64,000 nt of DNA from Pteria penguin (GCA_035048485.1 CM068583.1:29698841-29762840), one strand, 5' to 3'. Positions 37,141-49,644 are shown, numbered from the stretch's first letter. Notes: generated by a model from the letters alone, not told the origin. Numbers and translations: made by a program.

Positions 37141-37720
37141 TTTTCTTCCTTAGTGATACAAGAGATGTGCAGACTTAGGAGGTCAATTAATGTTGCACAT
37201 TTTTGTGAAGATTTCATTGGCACATCACTGCTATGGACGTGTTACATATGTTTCTTTTTCTGTGATTGAATGAGGCAGATTCCGACATTATTTATGTGAC
37301 ATAATCTTGACGTGACATAGAATGAGGACGAAATTGAGTTTTTGTGATAGGAAGCTACTCTACATTTACTGAGAGTTATCATTCTTTTGATTATAATGTT
37401 GTTACTTTAATGACATTGCTGTACGTTAATCTGTAATTACTGTTTTAGAATAGAAACCCCTATAACATTTTTATTTGGGTAATATGAATATACGTTGTAG
37501 AGTCTGATCACATTCGTAACTCTCTCAAATAGCGATGGACTGTTTCCATTTTAAGTATAGAATACAGGTCACAATCGTATTATTTAATAATTATCAAATA
37601 ATGAACATATATATATATATATCTTCACGTTTCAAGTGTCACCAAAGATAAAAAATAAATCCGTTACCGATTAATGAATAGATATTAAATCGTGAAATGA
37701 ACACAGTTACTACCCAAAGT
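37141..37720. other. Intergenic
   Basis: AT-rich, with a short (AT)n at 37608-37621. No feature supported. Confidence 0.4.
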
Positions 37721-37721
37721 T

Positions 37722-38701
37722 ATGTTACAACTTGCTTGTTACTTGGTGTATATGGTACAACTTCCTTGTTACTTGGTATATAAGGTACGACTTCCTTGTT
37801 ACTTGGTGTATATGGTACGACTTACTTGTTACTTGGGGTATATGGTACAACTTGCTTGTTACTTGGTGTATGTAGTACGACTTACTTGTTACTTGGTGTA
37901 TATGGTACAACTAACTTGTTACTGCGTGTATATGGTACGACTTACTTGTTACTCGGTGTATGTGGTACGACTTACTTGTAACTTGGTGTATATGGTACAA
38001 CTAACTTGTTGCTTTGTGTATATGGTACGACTTACTTGTTACTTGCTGTATATGGTACAACTAACTTGTTACTTGCTGTATATGGTACGACGTCCATGTT
38101 ACTTGGTGTATATGGTACAACTTACTTGTTACTCGGTGTATATGGTACAACTAACTTGTTACTTGGTGTATATGGTACAACTAACTTGTTACTTGGTGTA
38201 TATGGTATGACTTACTTGTTACTTGGTGTATATGGTACAACTAACTTGTTACTTGGTGTATATGGTACAACTAATTTGTTACTTGGTGTATATGGTACGA
38301 CTTACTTCTTACTTGGTGTATATGGTACAACTAACTTGTTACTTGGTGTATATGGTATGACTTACTTGTTACTTGGTGTATATGGTACAACTAACTTGTT
38401 ACTTGGTGTATATGGTACGACTTACTTGTTACTTGGTGTATGTGGTACAACTAACTTGTTACTTGGTGTATATGGTGCGACTTACTTGTTACTTGGTGTA
38501 TATGGTACAACTAACTTGTTACTTGGTGTATATGGTACAACTAACTTGTTACTTGGTGTATATGGTACGACTTCCTTGTTACTTGGTGTATATGGTGCGA
38601 CTTACTTGTTACTTGGTGTATATGGTACAACTAACTTGTTACTGGGTGTATATGGTACGACTTACTTGTTACTTAGTGTATATGGTATGACTTACTTGTA
38701 A
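37722..38701 (+). repeat. 30-bp minisatellite, about 33 units
   Basis: Unit ACTTGGTGTATATGGTACRA followed by CTWACTTGTT, repeated head to tail with few changes. Two main variants (CAACTAACTT and CGACTTACTT) alternate irregularly. Because 30 is divisible by three and the unit has no stop in any plus frame, all three plus frames stay open, for example a GVYGTTNLLL decapeptide frame over 38006-38701. No start context, splice site or signal supports translation. Confidence 0.97.
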
Positions 38702-38984
38702 TAAAGAACAGAGCCTTACATTACCTGTATACCTCAAACGTATCTACTTATCTGATTATTTAATTATATTCGTGGTATATGATATATTGTTTTCAGCAAT
38801 ACATCAATTCACTAAGGATAGAGCAATTAGTGTCCAATTCCATTGTTTGTAGTACTTCATTAACTTGGTGCTATTTCACCTTTTCCCGATGCTATTTGGC
38901 AATGATACATTCTACACAATGTTGGATCACATACATGTACATACAGTGCTGAGTTGCATTTCTTTCTTCTGTATGTAAGGGCAT
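38702..38984. other. Intergenic
   Basis: No feature seen. Confidence 0.4.
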
Positions 38985-39110
38985 TTATGGCAGGTGTGGC
39001 TAGCCATTCAGGAGACGCTTACTCCTACCCGTCTCACCTGTGAATTTCAGGGGCCAGTGGATATTCGCTGTGGTACATATTTTTTAGTACCATAGTCAAT
39101 TGACACCAGG
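38985..39110 (+). repeat. Penelope-like 3' box, solo (P7)
   Basis: GGTGTGGCTAGCCATTCAGG AGACGCTTACTCCT and the following TCTCACCTGTGAATTTCAGG resemble the P8 copy at 60320 and the P4/P5 box. No RT coding remains next to it. Confidence 0.6.
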
Positions 39111-39233
39111 TACTTTCGTATTTCTATTAGTACCATAGCAGTTGGGATCTGCATACGTCTCTTTACTGTCTCTTTTGAATTTGGAAAAGAAACCTGGTTA
39201 CGTTGGAAAATTTCTCACCCAACCTACCGTGCC

Positions 39234-39331
39234 ATAGATTATTTTGACCCAAAGTGGCAATATTGGGTTAAGGTAAAGTCCACTATTACAATTATATATA
39301 TATATTGCCACTTTGGGTCAAAATAATCTAT
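39234..39331. repeat. Perfect 30-bp inverted repeat
   Basis: Arms 39234-39263 and 39302-39331 are exact reverse complements (arm starts ATAGATTATTTTGACCCAAA) around a 38-nt AT-rich loop. Confidence 0.95.
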
Positions 39332-40695
39332 ATATATATACGTATTGTTTTTGTTTACAAAAATGTGTCAGCTGCTGAAGTGTTATTTGTATAGAGAGTA
39401 TGGAAAGTCGCGTTTTGACGTCATACTGTATACACAAATGACGAAATGAGAATATTGTCGTATTTTCAGATAAAATAGCCGCTAGTAGAAGTTTTAGATC
39501 TTATTTGGAAAGGATATTGCTATGATCAAATAAGTTAAATGTTTTATTGGATTATAGGTTGAAAATTTGCTGTGCAAACGTTTATTTGTCACCTGGGGCT
39601 TGTACATCACGATACCGACTGGTATTGCGAAAATTTTAACTTTTGATGAACAAAGTCTCTCTTACCCTCTCCCACAACCGCCGATATCAAAATTGGGAGA
39701 AGGGCAGAGAACCTCGGACTAGTTTTCATGATGAAACTTTGTTATTATTTGAGTTATTCCTCTTGGATTATTTCTGCGTATTTGCAAATACGGACGGGAC
39801 CCTTGGAAGAACCAGAGGTGGTATATCTCATTGTGCTCCAATAATTAAATCGAATATAGCGGGTTTCTACATTTTGGTTGCTTTTGACAAAATTTCCAAA
39901 TAGTTCGTTTCTAAAGAAATCGAAATGGAAAAGTTACAATGGATGAATGCATAAACAAATCATAAATGCATTAATAGATAGATAAATCAGTGAAAGATAC
40001 TGTGCACATTGGCCCAGCGAACTAACAAGGCAATTAAAATAGATAATCCGTATCATAAAGTACATGTTCTTGTAACGGACCACATGACTTGAATATTGAT
40101 ATATATTCATAATCATATATTATTCAGAAAGAAAGATTCTGCATATCAGGCACTAAACCTGTAAGAGTTATTCATCTTACGCTTAATCAGCAACCATGAA
40201 AAACAGTCGATAACGGATTTCTAATTTGAATATGCATGTATAAAATGCCAAAACATAGTGTCTGCATTCAAAATCATTTATGGAAATTACGTCTTTGTGA
40301 CATCTCCAAGTTGGGTTGAAATATTGTACTAGAAGTGTATTTTTTCTCATTTTCCAAATGTTCAAATTTATACATGTAGATTTGACATTTATGAAAGAGC
40401 ACCGAGAAGTGGTGACTAGTCAAATTTTGCAAAGAAGTTTTATATTTGCATAGAACAAATATGATTAAAAATACATATTTATACCAACAACAACAAAAAA
40501 AAGTTTAGAACTGATATCAGATGTCTAGGGAAAATAGGTAAACAGATTCGATTCTTTGTTTTTACGAGAATAATATAAAAATGCGTATAGAATACATTAG
40601 AAATGGATATTAGATTATATAAAAGGATTAATTTAACGCATGCACTGTTTAGCTTAATGCTACAATTTAACGTTTACCACAAAATATGCTGTATT
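39332..40695. other. Intergenic
   Basis: An 86-codon plus frame at 39643-39903 lacks motifs. No other feature recognised. Confidence 0.35.
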
Positions 40696-40699
40696 TTTG

Positions 40700-41115
40700 G
40701 GACAAGAATGCCTCTGGCTGCATCTTGTCAGTATAAGTTGCAATTCTGAAATTAGGTCAAACTCTATAGTTAGTGTCACACGGTCAAAATTATTTTACCA
40801 CCGACGGAAAGGTCTTGTCACAAGGAATACACATGTGAACTATAAAAGCCCTATCACTTACCATTCAAAAGATATACTCAATGTAACAGTTTATGAAATA
40901 AAATTCAAAGGTTGCGGTCAAGGACAAGAAGTAAATGGTTTTTGTATCAATGGAAAGGTCTTGTCACAAGGAATAAGCACGTGAAATATAAAAGCCCAAT
41001 CTCTTACAGTTGAAAAGCTATGTGAAATGTTAATATTTTTACCACAGACAAACGGACAAACAGGCAGGCCAGAAACTAGATGCACCCTAGTCTATGGTTG
41101 CGGGGGCATGAAATT
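40700..41115 (+). repeat. Repeat with internal 146-bp duplication
   Basis: GGAAAGGTCTTGTCACAAGG starts two diverged direct repeats at 40806 and 40952, each followed by AAAGCCC(T/A)ATC(A/T)CTTAC. The segment then runs into ACAGACAAACGGACAAACAG and GATGCACCCTAGTCTATGG. The general layout resembles a common molluscan interspersed repeat, from memory. The 95-codon frame over it is not meaningful. Confidence 0.55.
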
Positions 41116-42825
41116 GTTTTGGTGTTTAAATGCATATAAATCGTCCGAATACATTTTTAAGGACTAAAAAGTTTGTACAATTAACAAAATCCACCATTTT
41201 TAAATGAGTATCATTCATTTCCTAGACGAAAATAATTTATTTATTTGTGTAATTTGAAAGGTATTTGGGGGGTTTTTTTTTTCTTATAAAAAAATTATTT
41301 ACTAACGTCACAAATACATTGAGTGTCGGAAAGAACCCTTTGACACGCAGTTGGGTTTTATTTCATAAAATCAATTTTAACGAGATAAACAATTATGTAC
41401 ATGAATAAATAAACTATAAGCATGATGTAATATAATTTTAACTATCATACGCATCTTTAAGTTCTCCATGTAACGAGAAATTGCAAACTGTTAACAGCAA
41501 GACACGTTTCAATATTATATTAACGTTTATAAATATTGCAATTTCCATATATAAATATGATATGAAAACATGTCAACATCCTTCAACATTTTTTATGTTC
41601 TATTTTACATTAAGTTTGTCATATATAATGGTAACGGTTTGTAAGTTTCTGTAAAAAAGTAAATACTGTATGCCGCACTTTAGAAATTGTATTTCTCACA
41701 TTGTGTGTTATAGCAATTGTACAGCTTGTTTCATTCTTTAAATTCCACAGCTTCACACTCAATATAGATTGACTTAAATGTCAGAAGATGTGGTAATGTA
41801 CCCACGTATTGAAGCTGAATAAGATGTAATATTGTGTACCATATGATTTAGATGCATTTGTTTCGTTGCATGCAGTAGATGTAGTAGCTGCATTTGTAGC
41901 AGAGATTTTTACATGTTTATGATTATGTGATCTTCATATGACCTGTCGTTTTCAATTGCTCCTGATTATGCGGTATAGTAAACTACCCAGGAACATAATT
42001 TATTATAACGAGATTCAAATAAATGTTTATTTCTGGATTTTGTGAAAGTGACATTTACAATCCATTAATGGATTTATGTTTCAGTCGCGACCTACGACAT
42101 TTGTTTAACCATAGACAAATGATATCAGTCTGTACGAATAAAGAAATTAAAATTACTATATACACATATGCACTTTCAAGACTTTATTCTCTCCATCGAA
42201 TGCCAAGAGTTTGCCTTACAATTACTAATACCTGTTAAATTTGTCAAGTTGGAAAGACTAGAATGACATGGATTTTGACTTGAATAACCTAGGGTTATTA
42301 GATGCTCTATAACTAGTTCCTGATATTTTGTAAAGGCAAGTCCGCAATCCAATGCATCAATATCTAGTTTTATAGTGGGAATTAATGACGAAATGGCAAA
42401 TCGTCAATAAAGGGTTGGATTTGTACAATGTATATTATTAGCTTATATCATGAAACTAATATAGGATAGGGGATAAGACGGCAATTTTAGTAGACTTGGG
42501 GTTGGTGTGGAACCTTTGTATCATGTGTAAGATTTTTTTTATTAGGACTGATTCTGCAAGACATTAAATTCATAAAATTCATACATCAGGTGGGCTTCTT
42601 GTCTGGGTCATGCTTCTGTCTTCAATACAATTAGCAGAAGATTCCGTTCAACTTCGAATTCGGGCGGCAACCACATCACGATTGGGTTCAAAGATTCTGC
42701 ATTCTATTCTTGTAGAATGCAAAATGCTGTTACATATGTGAAACATTACAGATGATTAGCCCAGTTTTATGTACTTACTCGATATATACTTATAATTACT
42801 GAGTGATAAAAAGTTTGTAAATTAT
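41116..42825. other. Intergenic
   Basis: AT-rich, with a 71-codon plus frame at 42023-42238 that shows no motif. Confidence 0.4.
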
Positions 42826-42829
42826 TCTA

Positions 42830-43005
42830 AAACTAAGCAGTATTTCCCTCAAACAAAACTCTGTCCTTAGTTGGGTCATTTAATTCTTATTTTTAGATCA
42901 ATTTTGTATTGAGTTCTCTCTTCACATATCTATATTTTCGATTTCCACAGTTGAGCATCAAAGAAGAGACATAAGTTGTCGGAATGCGCACATGGTGCAA
43001 CAAAA
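42830..43005 (+). repeat. Diverged copy of the 19069-19459 repeat
   Basis: Shares TAAAACTAAGCAGTATTTCC, CTGTCCTTAGTTGGGTCATT and GAAGAGACATAAGTTGTCGG followed by AATGCGCA with 19225-19425, in the same order and strand. Flanking direct repeats were not found. Confidence 0.65.
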
Positions 43006-43635
43006 TTAATGCACGTATACATGTTCTGATATCTATAACTGGATTTTTCATTATATAAGTGACAATGGAACTTCTTCAAAATTTACATCAGAAGTCGGCT
43101 GTTCCTTTGCCGTTAAGATATTATAAGTCCACCCATAAAAATAGAAATTGATAAAAAAAAAAAAATAAATAAAAAATAAAACAAAAAACTTCTTAAATGT
43201 TTTGCGTTTTCAAAAATGTGTTGGATTGTGTTTTTTAAGTTGTATTGGATTGTGTTTTTTAAAATTTTGTCAAATGAGTACGGACTGGAACTGTTATGTT
43301 CACTTAAGCCGATAGATGATATTCAAAAACATATTTATATTTATCTCCAGAAAAATCTCCTAGTCTATATGAATGTCTTACTATTCTGTTGTACAGTCAC
43401 CACAAATACCGATCTTTTATTCAAAAATACTCTCATTGACACAATATCTAAATGCATTTTACATGATATATTTAGAATGTGTGACCATACGAATCATCCA
43501 CAAAATCATTACGCTGCCTAATGATGGAGTTGACCTTACAAGTTTATACATAATGACAGACTATTCACTAAAGGTTTATATGACTGAAAAAATTAGACAC
43601 ACTTCTTTCTCTTATTTTTAACGATTGTTTGATTC
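43006..43635. other. Intergenic with A-tract
   Basis: A-rich run at 43152-43195. Overlapping short frames at 43216-43621 are not convincing. Confidence 0.35.
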
Positions 43636-43639
43636 GATA

Positions 43640-44930
43640 AAATCATCCCTTAAGGTTTATGTGATCTCCCCAAGGTTCATATGACTATTTTATGTCTTGA
43701 TGAACTGACCTCTGGTCCTTCAGAGAATCTAAAAACTGATAGATTGAACCCACGAAGTTTATGTGATTTTTGCATTTTTAGATTAGTTAGCATCCGGTGC
43801 CTTGACGTTTATATGACTACAAGATTTATGTCACTACTGTATGTCTAAATAAAATGGCCCTAAGCTCGAGAGCCTTGTAAAACTGCGGTTTAACAAATAC
43901 ATTAATGCCTCGAGGATCATATGATTATTGTATGTGAAGATCATGATGAGGCAATTGTGGCTAATATGACTATGAAATAACAAAGATATTGGCTCCTCGG
44001 TGTTTACATGATTATTGCGTGTCTATATGTAACCCGTAGCTCGCGGCATATACATTTGCGGAGTAACAAAAAAGTGGTCTCTCCGAGTTCATTGGACTTA
44101 TATTTACAATGCTAGTCTAATTCCTTCGATGAACCATGCTTAACAGACTCGGTTCATCAGCCCATGAACTTGGGCCATGGAAGTAGTACCCGGCGTATGG
44201 CAAATCACATGCGTAATAATTTAAAAAGAGACGGGGCTTACTCAAGTTCAAGGCCGATGTTCTATTATTGAATTAATGTATCTGTTAATTTTGAGCAATT
44301 AATGAATTTACCTGAACAGATAGAGTATTTTAGCATTCTAGACACGCTCTATATTGCGTGGCGGAAGTACTTTTCCATTCAGGAAAAATTCGGTCCTTGC
44401 CAGTTTGATAACGGGGAATTTCAGATTTTGTTTTCAAAAAAGAATTTTTAAAATGCATCGTAAATATAAGTAACGGCTGTCTTTTTTTTTCTAGGTTCAT
44501 TGGGTGAGAAACAAACAAATCATTCGAGAACCGCTTCGCGGTTCACGTGATATGTTTGTTTCTCACCCATGTTCATTCCCAATGAACCCAGAAAAAAAGA
44601 CAGTCATTCCTTAAGTGTACGTCTGTACTAACTGGCCTCTTGGGGCTTTATGACTACGGTTTAACAAATTGACTGGTTACTCGGAGTTTGTCTATATGAA
44701 CTCATATCTCATGACTTATATGAAAGCGGAAATAACAAATAGATATGTTTCTACCTGATTTATATGACTGTTGTGTACCTAGATAAAATGGCCACTAATG
44801 ACCTACGACGAAGGAATAACACATTGACTGGTCCCTACAGGTCTTTATAAACAAGGGAAAACTAATAGGATGCGGGTTCATATCACTATTGCTTGTCTGC
44901 ATGAGGTGTTTTCCCCAGATTTATATATCT
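43640..44930. repeat. Strongly diverged tandem array (about 85-bp unit)
   Basis: Words such as TTTATATGACTA, ATTGTATGTCTA, ATAAAATGGCC and 'TAACAAAT...TGGC(T)CCTCGG' return in the same order many times (for example near 43880, 43975 and 44060, then 44650, 44730 and 44810). Units are too diverged to phase exactly. The hairpin at 44475-44605 interrupts the array. Confidence 0.5.
44475..44605. repeat. 131-bp foldback hairpin
   Basis: GGCTGTCTTTTTTTTTCTAG-GTTCATTGG pairs with CCAATGAACCCAGAAAAAAA-GACAGTC. Inside it GGGTGAGAAACAAACAAAT pairs with ATGTTTGTTTCTCACCC, and the tip is GAACCGC-TTC-GCGGTTC. A 9-bp extra stretch on the right arm makes a bulge. It looks like a small foldback MITE. Confidence 0.85.
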
Positions 44931-45798
44931 ATGTAAGAACTATAATATATTCATACAAAATGTATTAAATATGTAAAAGTGTATTAAAACATGAATGACA
45001 CATAGAAGAATCGTCATAGATATGGTATTGAGTCTCATATATTCGATATTTTACACTAGCTCCTTAATATAATCATGTATAAACAATAAAACATATTGTA
45101 CATACAAACGCTTTGCATTTGTAGAAGACACGTCTATTCTCTGCTATAGCGGTCAGAGGTTCACATAGATGTGATTACCCCTCCAATGTTTATCGTGTTG
45201 CTGCAATCGACAATTGAACTGAGAAAAAAGGCGGACACACTATTCCTTTGAGCATTCCAGTTAACTGAAATTACCGTTCAAGTCTCGTGAAGGATGCCAT
45301 TGGTATTGTCGTGATTGACCGTTCTCAAAATTGTGTTTTGGCTAAAGAAGGTGTATCTCTAGAGGAAAAAGAAAACCAAAAAAAAAAAAACAAAAAACAA
45401 AAAAAAAAAAGCTAAATAATGAACAAGTTTATTTGTAGTTAATAACGCCCTTCTATTCAGTATCTTGTATGACGATCAGAGCCTCTTTGTTTGGTGCCAG
45501 GACTTTGAACTGCAATCTATTCTAGCAATACATTGATGAGTTTGCCTAATGTACACGCGATCTTACTTATAATAATAGGTGTTTAAGTGTCCCTTTTGAT
45601 GTTCTTCGTATATATAGAAATTGATCCGATTAAATGGATTCAAGGGTTACTATAGGCTTATGGGAGATGATCTGTTACAGCTTGGTATTTAACGTGTACA
45701 AATGGATTTGGATTTTGATTTGAAGAAGTTTTGTTCTTAGATGCGTTATACTTTTTAACATTTAAGCAAGGTTTCAAAATATTTATTACATGCTATGA
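44931..45798. other. Intergenic with A-tract
   Basis: A-rich low-complexity at 45362-45413. No gene recognised. Confidence 0.4.
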
Positions 45799-46084
45799 AC
45801 TGGTATTTTTATTTTTTTTTTTTTTCTTTTATTTTTGTTTTACGTCACACCACGAATATATCACGTATATGGTGACGGCATCTGCCTGATGCGGGGCATA
45901 CACATTTTTGACCTTTGCAACGGACCCACCCGAAGCAGTGAGGGATCTTTAACGTGCCATGCATACCACGACACGGGGCCTCGGCATGACACCGGCATGA
46001 CCAGAGCGGGACTCGAACCCCGGCCTTCCGATCAGGAGTCCGACGCGATACCACTAGGCCACGCCGGCTTCACTGGTATTTTTA
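45799..46084 (-). repeat. tRNA-derived SINE (family S1), young copy with 13-bp TSD
   Basis: The body (45812-46071) is flanked by identical ACTGGTATTTTTA at 45799-45811 and 46072-46084. Minus-strand head: A box TGGCCTAGTGG (46051-46061) and B box GGGTTCGAGTCCC (46008-46020), with conserved body blocks and an A-rich tail next to the left duplication. It is the most intact S1 copy here and defines the family ends. Confidence 0.95.
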
Positions 46085-46197
46085 CGATATACCATAGTAT
46101 AGTATAATTTGGTAGAATACGGTGTATAACAGTAAAGTCTCTTCTGTGGGTACTATTCATTTAGTATATACATACGTACTTTCGCATAGTAGATTAC

Positions 46198-46341
46198 CAG
46201 CGGATCTAGAATTTCTGAAAAGGGGGGGGGGGGGCACATGTGTATTGTCCAAACTACTTAGCCATTTTTGGTGCTCAATATGGAGTTTGACTGGTAAATA
46301 TGTGGCGAAAAGGGGGGCCTCACCCTCTAAATCCGCCACTG
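46198..46341. mobile_element. hAT-like MITE with G-tract
   Basis: It begins CAGCGGATCTAGA and ends TCTAAATCCGCCACTG, imperfect inverted ends of the CAGTGGCGGAT type, with G-runs inside both ends. No matching 8-bp flank was found (TAGATTAC versus ATCACTGA), so the assignment rests on the termini. Non-coding. Confidence 0.5.
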
Positions 46342-46756
46342 ATCACTGACAGTAAATGTACTTGAAGATACCAATAATGTCATAAATTTGTACGCTTATC
46401 TGCCGCAGCTTAAACGAAAGCGGGAACATATTTGACATATAATTTTATTTCTGTTCTCTATCTGTAATAATTTGACATACTCTGAATGTATACATTCCAC
46501 TCTATGGTTTTTTTCCGTTGCATAAATCTCGAAATAATATATCACCAGTGTTTGTATATGAAGAACAGTATGACTGAATCAGGATGTAGACATGCCAGGT
46601 ATTGGGTTGATCTTTATAGGTCACACTTAGTAAGTTTGTTTGGAAAACGGTCTCAGTGTTGATGCAACATTACTTGGGAAACATTTACATCACGTTCTAG
46701 ATACTGATGACGCTGTATTGATTCAGCGTAAGAGTTGTCACACCGATAGTGGATGT

Positions 46757-46788
<32 letters not shown>

Positions 46789-47855
46789 GTAGGTAATAAG
46801 AATGGATGTGACTCGGCGATACTGTTAGAATGTACGTTATCACAGTGACATGACATAGATATGTCCATTTACGTGTTTTCAATATGCATCGCCGTAAGTA
46901 CTACGTAATACTAGGAGTATATGTCCAAATGTTGGATAGGGATGGGCTGAAATGTCGTGTATTAATTCCGTTTTAAAGAAGAGAGAGAGAGAGCACTGGC
47001 TGACGGTGGAGGGATGGGGAACCCCTTCATAGGGTTTACATTCTTCAAGGTTTTATTTATGTTGCTTTTTAATACATATAAAGGGTGCAAGTATTTGTAC
47101 GATTACATTATAATTAAGTTTTTGTCTGCGGGTAATGATAAAGCAAAGACAAAACCAGAAAAAAAAAATAGATAAATAGCTTAAAAGGAAATACATCTAT
47201 TTCCTGGGAGTGTCTAGCCCATGTCATTTCCCTTAAACCTGGAATAGCGACTGAAAGCTATTCCGCCTTGCACGTAATCTTAATAACTGGTGTTACTGAA
47301 GCTATTTTTGATCATTGCAGGAACATCTTGTGTACAAATGTAATGGTTTGGCATTCATACATCACATTCTTGTGCACTGCGTGTGACAATAGGCTTAATG
47401 ATAAGCACTCATGATCCTTTCTCGCATCTTCAGGATTTATTTTCGATTTATGTGAAACATCATTCAATTATTCACAACTGATATGAGGCATTGTATTTTC
47501 TTTATGATCTATATTTAATGCACAATATATATTTGTAAAAAAAATCATGTATATTGAACATATCGATGTTTTGAGAGTATTATAATAATGAATCCCTGTG
47601 GTAGACTCATTACATGGATGGGGAGTTTGATGTACGTATTATACCGAAGGAGCAAAACATTGTAGGGAAATGTATATGATTGATGTATTTCATTTTCTGA
47701 TCTAGTTTAGCACAATAGACCCGACTTTCAGATAATGTTTACGTAACAACAACAAGTATTTTATTTACATTATTATTATTATTTTTTAAATTTTCGCTCA
47801 ATTTAAGTAAGTACTTGTAACAGAATATTCCCCAACATATTTTAATACTAGCATA
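46342..47855. other. Intergenic
   Basis: Contains an (AT)n run at 46757-46782 and a short GA run at 46980-46993. No gene supported. Confidence 0.4.
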
Positions 47856-47859
47856 TTAT

Positions 47860-48236
47860 TCCATAAAGCATTTCGTGTGGGAATTTTCATGGCCTCTCGT
47901 TTTGAATATTCTGTTTATACTCGTTCTCTACATGGAGAATTATTTATAAATTTTTAAATGTGTTTTTGATTGTGCTGTTGTTCTAATTTTTTGTTTTTGT
48001 TTTTGTTTTTGTTTTGGGGGGGTTTTTTATTTTTTTTTTCGGCAGTGAGTGAGACGGTGGGCGCCCTTTATATTAACGGACCGCCCTAAATCGGCACTGT
48101 ACCTGCAGTACAATCGAATATCTTTGTACTGTCGTTTATTTTTAAAGTTTACTTGACTATTAGCACATGCATGGGCATGTCCTTGTTGATTTGTGTCATA
48201 CAGTGTGGTCAGATGTCTTCTGTCTTTTCTTTCGCA
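47860..48236 (+). repeat. R1 repeat with T-rich expansion
   Basis: CGTTCTCTACATGGAGAATT and CGACCGTCC-like blocks match R1; the centre is expanded by a (GTTTTT)n stretch (47985-48040). It ends CAGTGTGGTCAGATGTCTTC. The R1 small frame on the minus strand is retained in pieces with a shift. Confidence 0.75.
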
Positions 48237-48436
48237 AATGTTCTAAAAAAAAATCCTCTATAATCTAGAAATGTTTGACAATCGGGGGCTGCAGCCTCCG
48301 ATGATTAATGTATTGTGCTATTCGGTCCGGGGTGAGGAGTTGCCGCAGGCCGAAAATGACATTTGGTAAAAATTTTCCAACCAAATAAAAACAAGGGGTA
48401 CAGCCCCTTCAATCTACCTCTAAATCCGTTATTTGG

Positions 48437-48680
48437 GGGGCCAGGTAGCGCAGTTGGTAGCGCGCTCGTTTCTCACCAATGCGACCCGGGTTCGATTCCC
48501 GGTATGGTATGTGAGATGGTGGGGCTTTCACCAACCTGGCTGCGTTGGTTTTCTCCGGGTACTCCGGTTTCCTCCCACACAAACGACACCTTTACGCCAG
48601 GATATGTGCCAACGAGCAAGATTTATAAAAGTTGTTAACTTGTTTCTTAATCGTTCTAAAATAAATAAAGTTTAAATTTA
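48437..48680 (+). repeat. tRNA-derived SINE with Nin-type central domain
   Basis: Head with A box TAGCGCAGTTGG (48446-48457) and B box GGTTCGATTCC (48489-48499). The central part (48538-48580) contains GTTTTCTCCGGGTACTCCGG and TTTCCTCCCAC, which I recognise as the conserved Nin-DC domain of metazoan SINEs. The 3' end is A/T-rich (AAATAAATAAAGTTTAAATT). No clear target-site duplication. The two open frames across it are artefacts. Confidence 0.85.
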
Positions 48681-48779
48681 AATAGCCGAAAAGGCTCAAG
48701 TACACCACTTGAACTCATTGATGCACATGTATAATGTCAATTGAGGTCTGACAAGGACATGTTTTATCATATTTACTCC

Positions 48780-49100
48780 TGCACCAACTACCACTACATA
48801 GCACAAACAAACCCCGAACACTGACCACCACTGAACTCCATTCAGCACATACACCAATATGCACTGATCATTACTAAGCACCGACAACCTCTAAACACTG
48901 ACCATCACTCAACATAGACATCACTTAATCCTGACACTGTCTTATAGCTGACCACCACTGAACAGTAACCATCGCTAACTACTAATCACATGTAAGCACT
49001 GACTAGTTGGGGATGACTACCACTAAGCACTGACCGCCAATAATCACTGAACACTACTAACCACTGACCTTCACAAAAATACTGACTACCACTGCATAGA
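48780..49100 (+). repeat. Degenerate minisatellite (about 20-bp unit)
   Basis: CACTGACCACCACT-like units (CTGAMCACCACTGAACA) recur irregularly about 15 times with heavy divergence. Confidence 0.7.
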
Positions 49101-49640
49101 AGAAATGCATGCACTCTTGATTGGGCGATAAACAAAAGCTCTACTTTTATATACCCGAGGGTGAATGCATAATAGGCAATTTTCTAATCTAGTCATAACT
49201 TAATACTATAGACACAATAGATTGGAACATGACCTCACTCATCTCCTAACTCGCCTTTATCAACACTAATTGCATTACTCCAAAATGTTCTCTGCGTAAA
49301 CAATAATACGTTTGAATTAAGCGAACGTCGTGTAGCATTCCCCGAGGCTTTGTTTCATTTTTAGCATGCAATTGTTCACTTCTTATTGTGACCAACATAT
49401 ATTTGATACACTCTGTACAAACATGTTGGTATTGGTGAGTGTTGCACAGATAAGCAAAATTATTCTCGCTGATTTCCGAGGTCTGTAACACGTATTGTAG
49501 TGTATTAGATTTGGCATGTATCTGACATGAAAGGAAAACAAAGGTAAACTCTTTCCTGATGACATTCATTCCCAATGCAATGACAGATTTAACGTTTTGT
49601 GTCATTGTAGATTAAATTCAATCATGATGCAATAATAATA
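49101..49640. other. Intergenic, minus frame of 119 codons
   Basis: 49246-49605 is open on the minus strand (ends YCLRREHFGVMQLVLIKAS). A second minus frame overlaps it for 60 codons. No motif, splice signal or homology is apparent. Confidence 0.25.
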
Positions 49641-49644
49641 TAGC

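Noticed and set aside
37722..38701. CRISPR-like array or repetitive protein gene
   Set aside because: There are no spacers, the units are contiguous, and the DNA is eukaryotic. All three plus frames are open simply because the 30-bp unit lacks stops.
40697..40984. 95-residue protein
   Set aside because: It spans an interspersed repeat with an internal duplication.
48433..48675. Two overlapping protein frames
   Set aside because: They lie within a tRNA-derived SINE.
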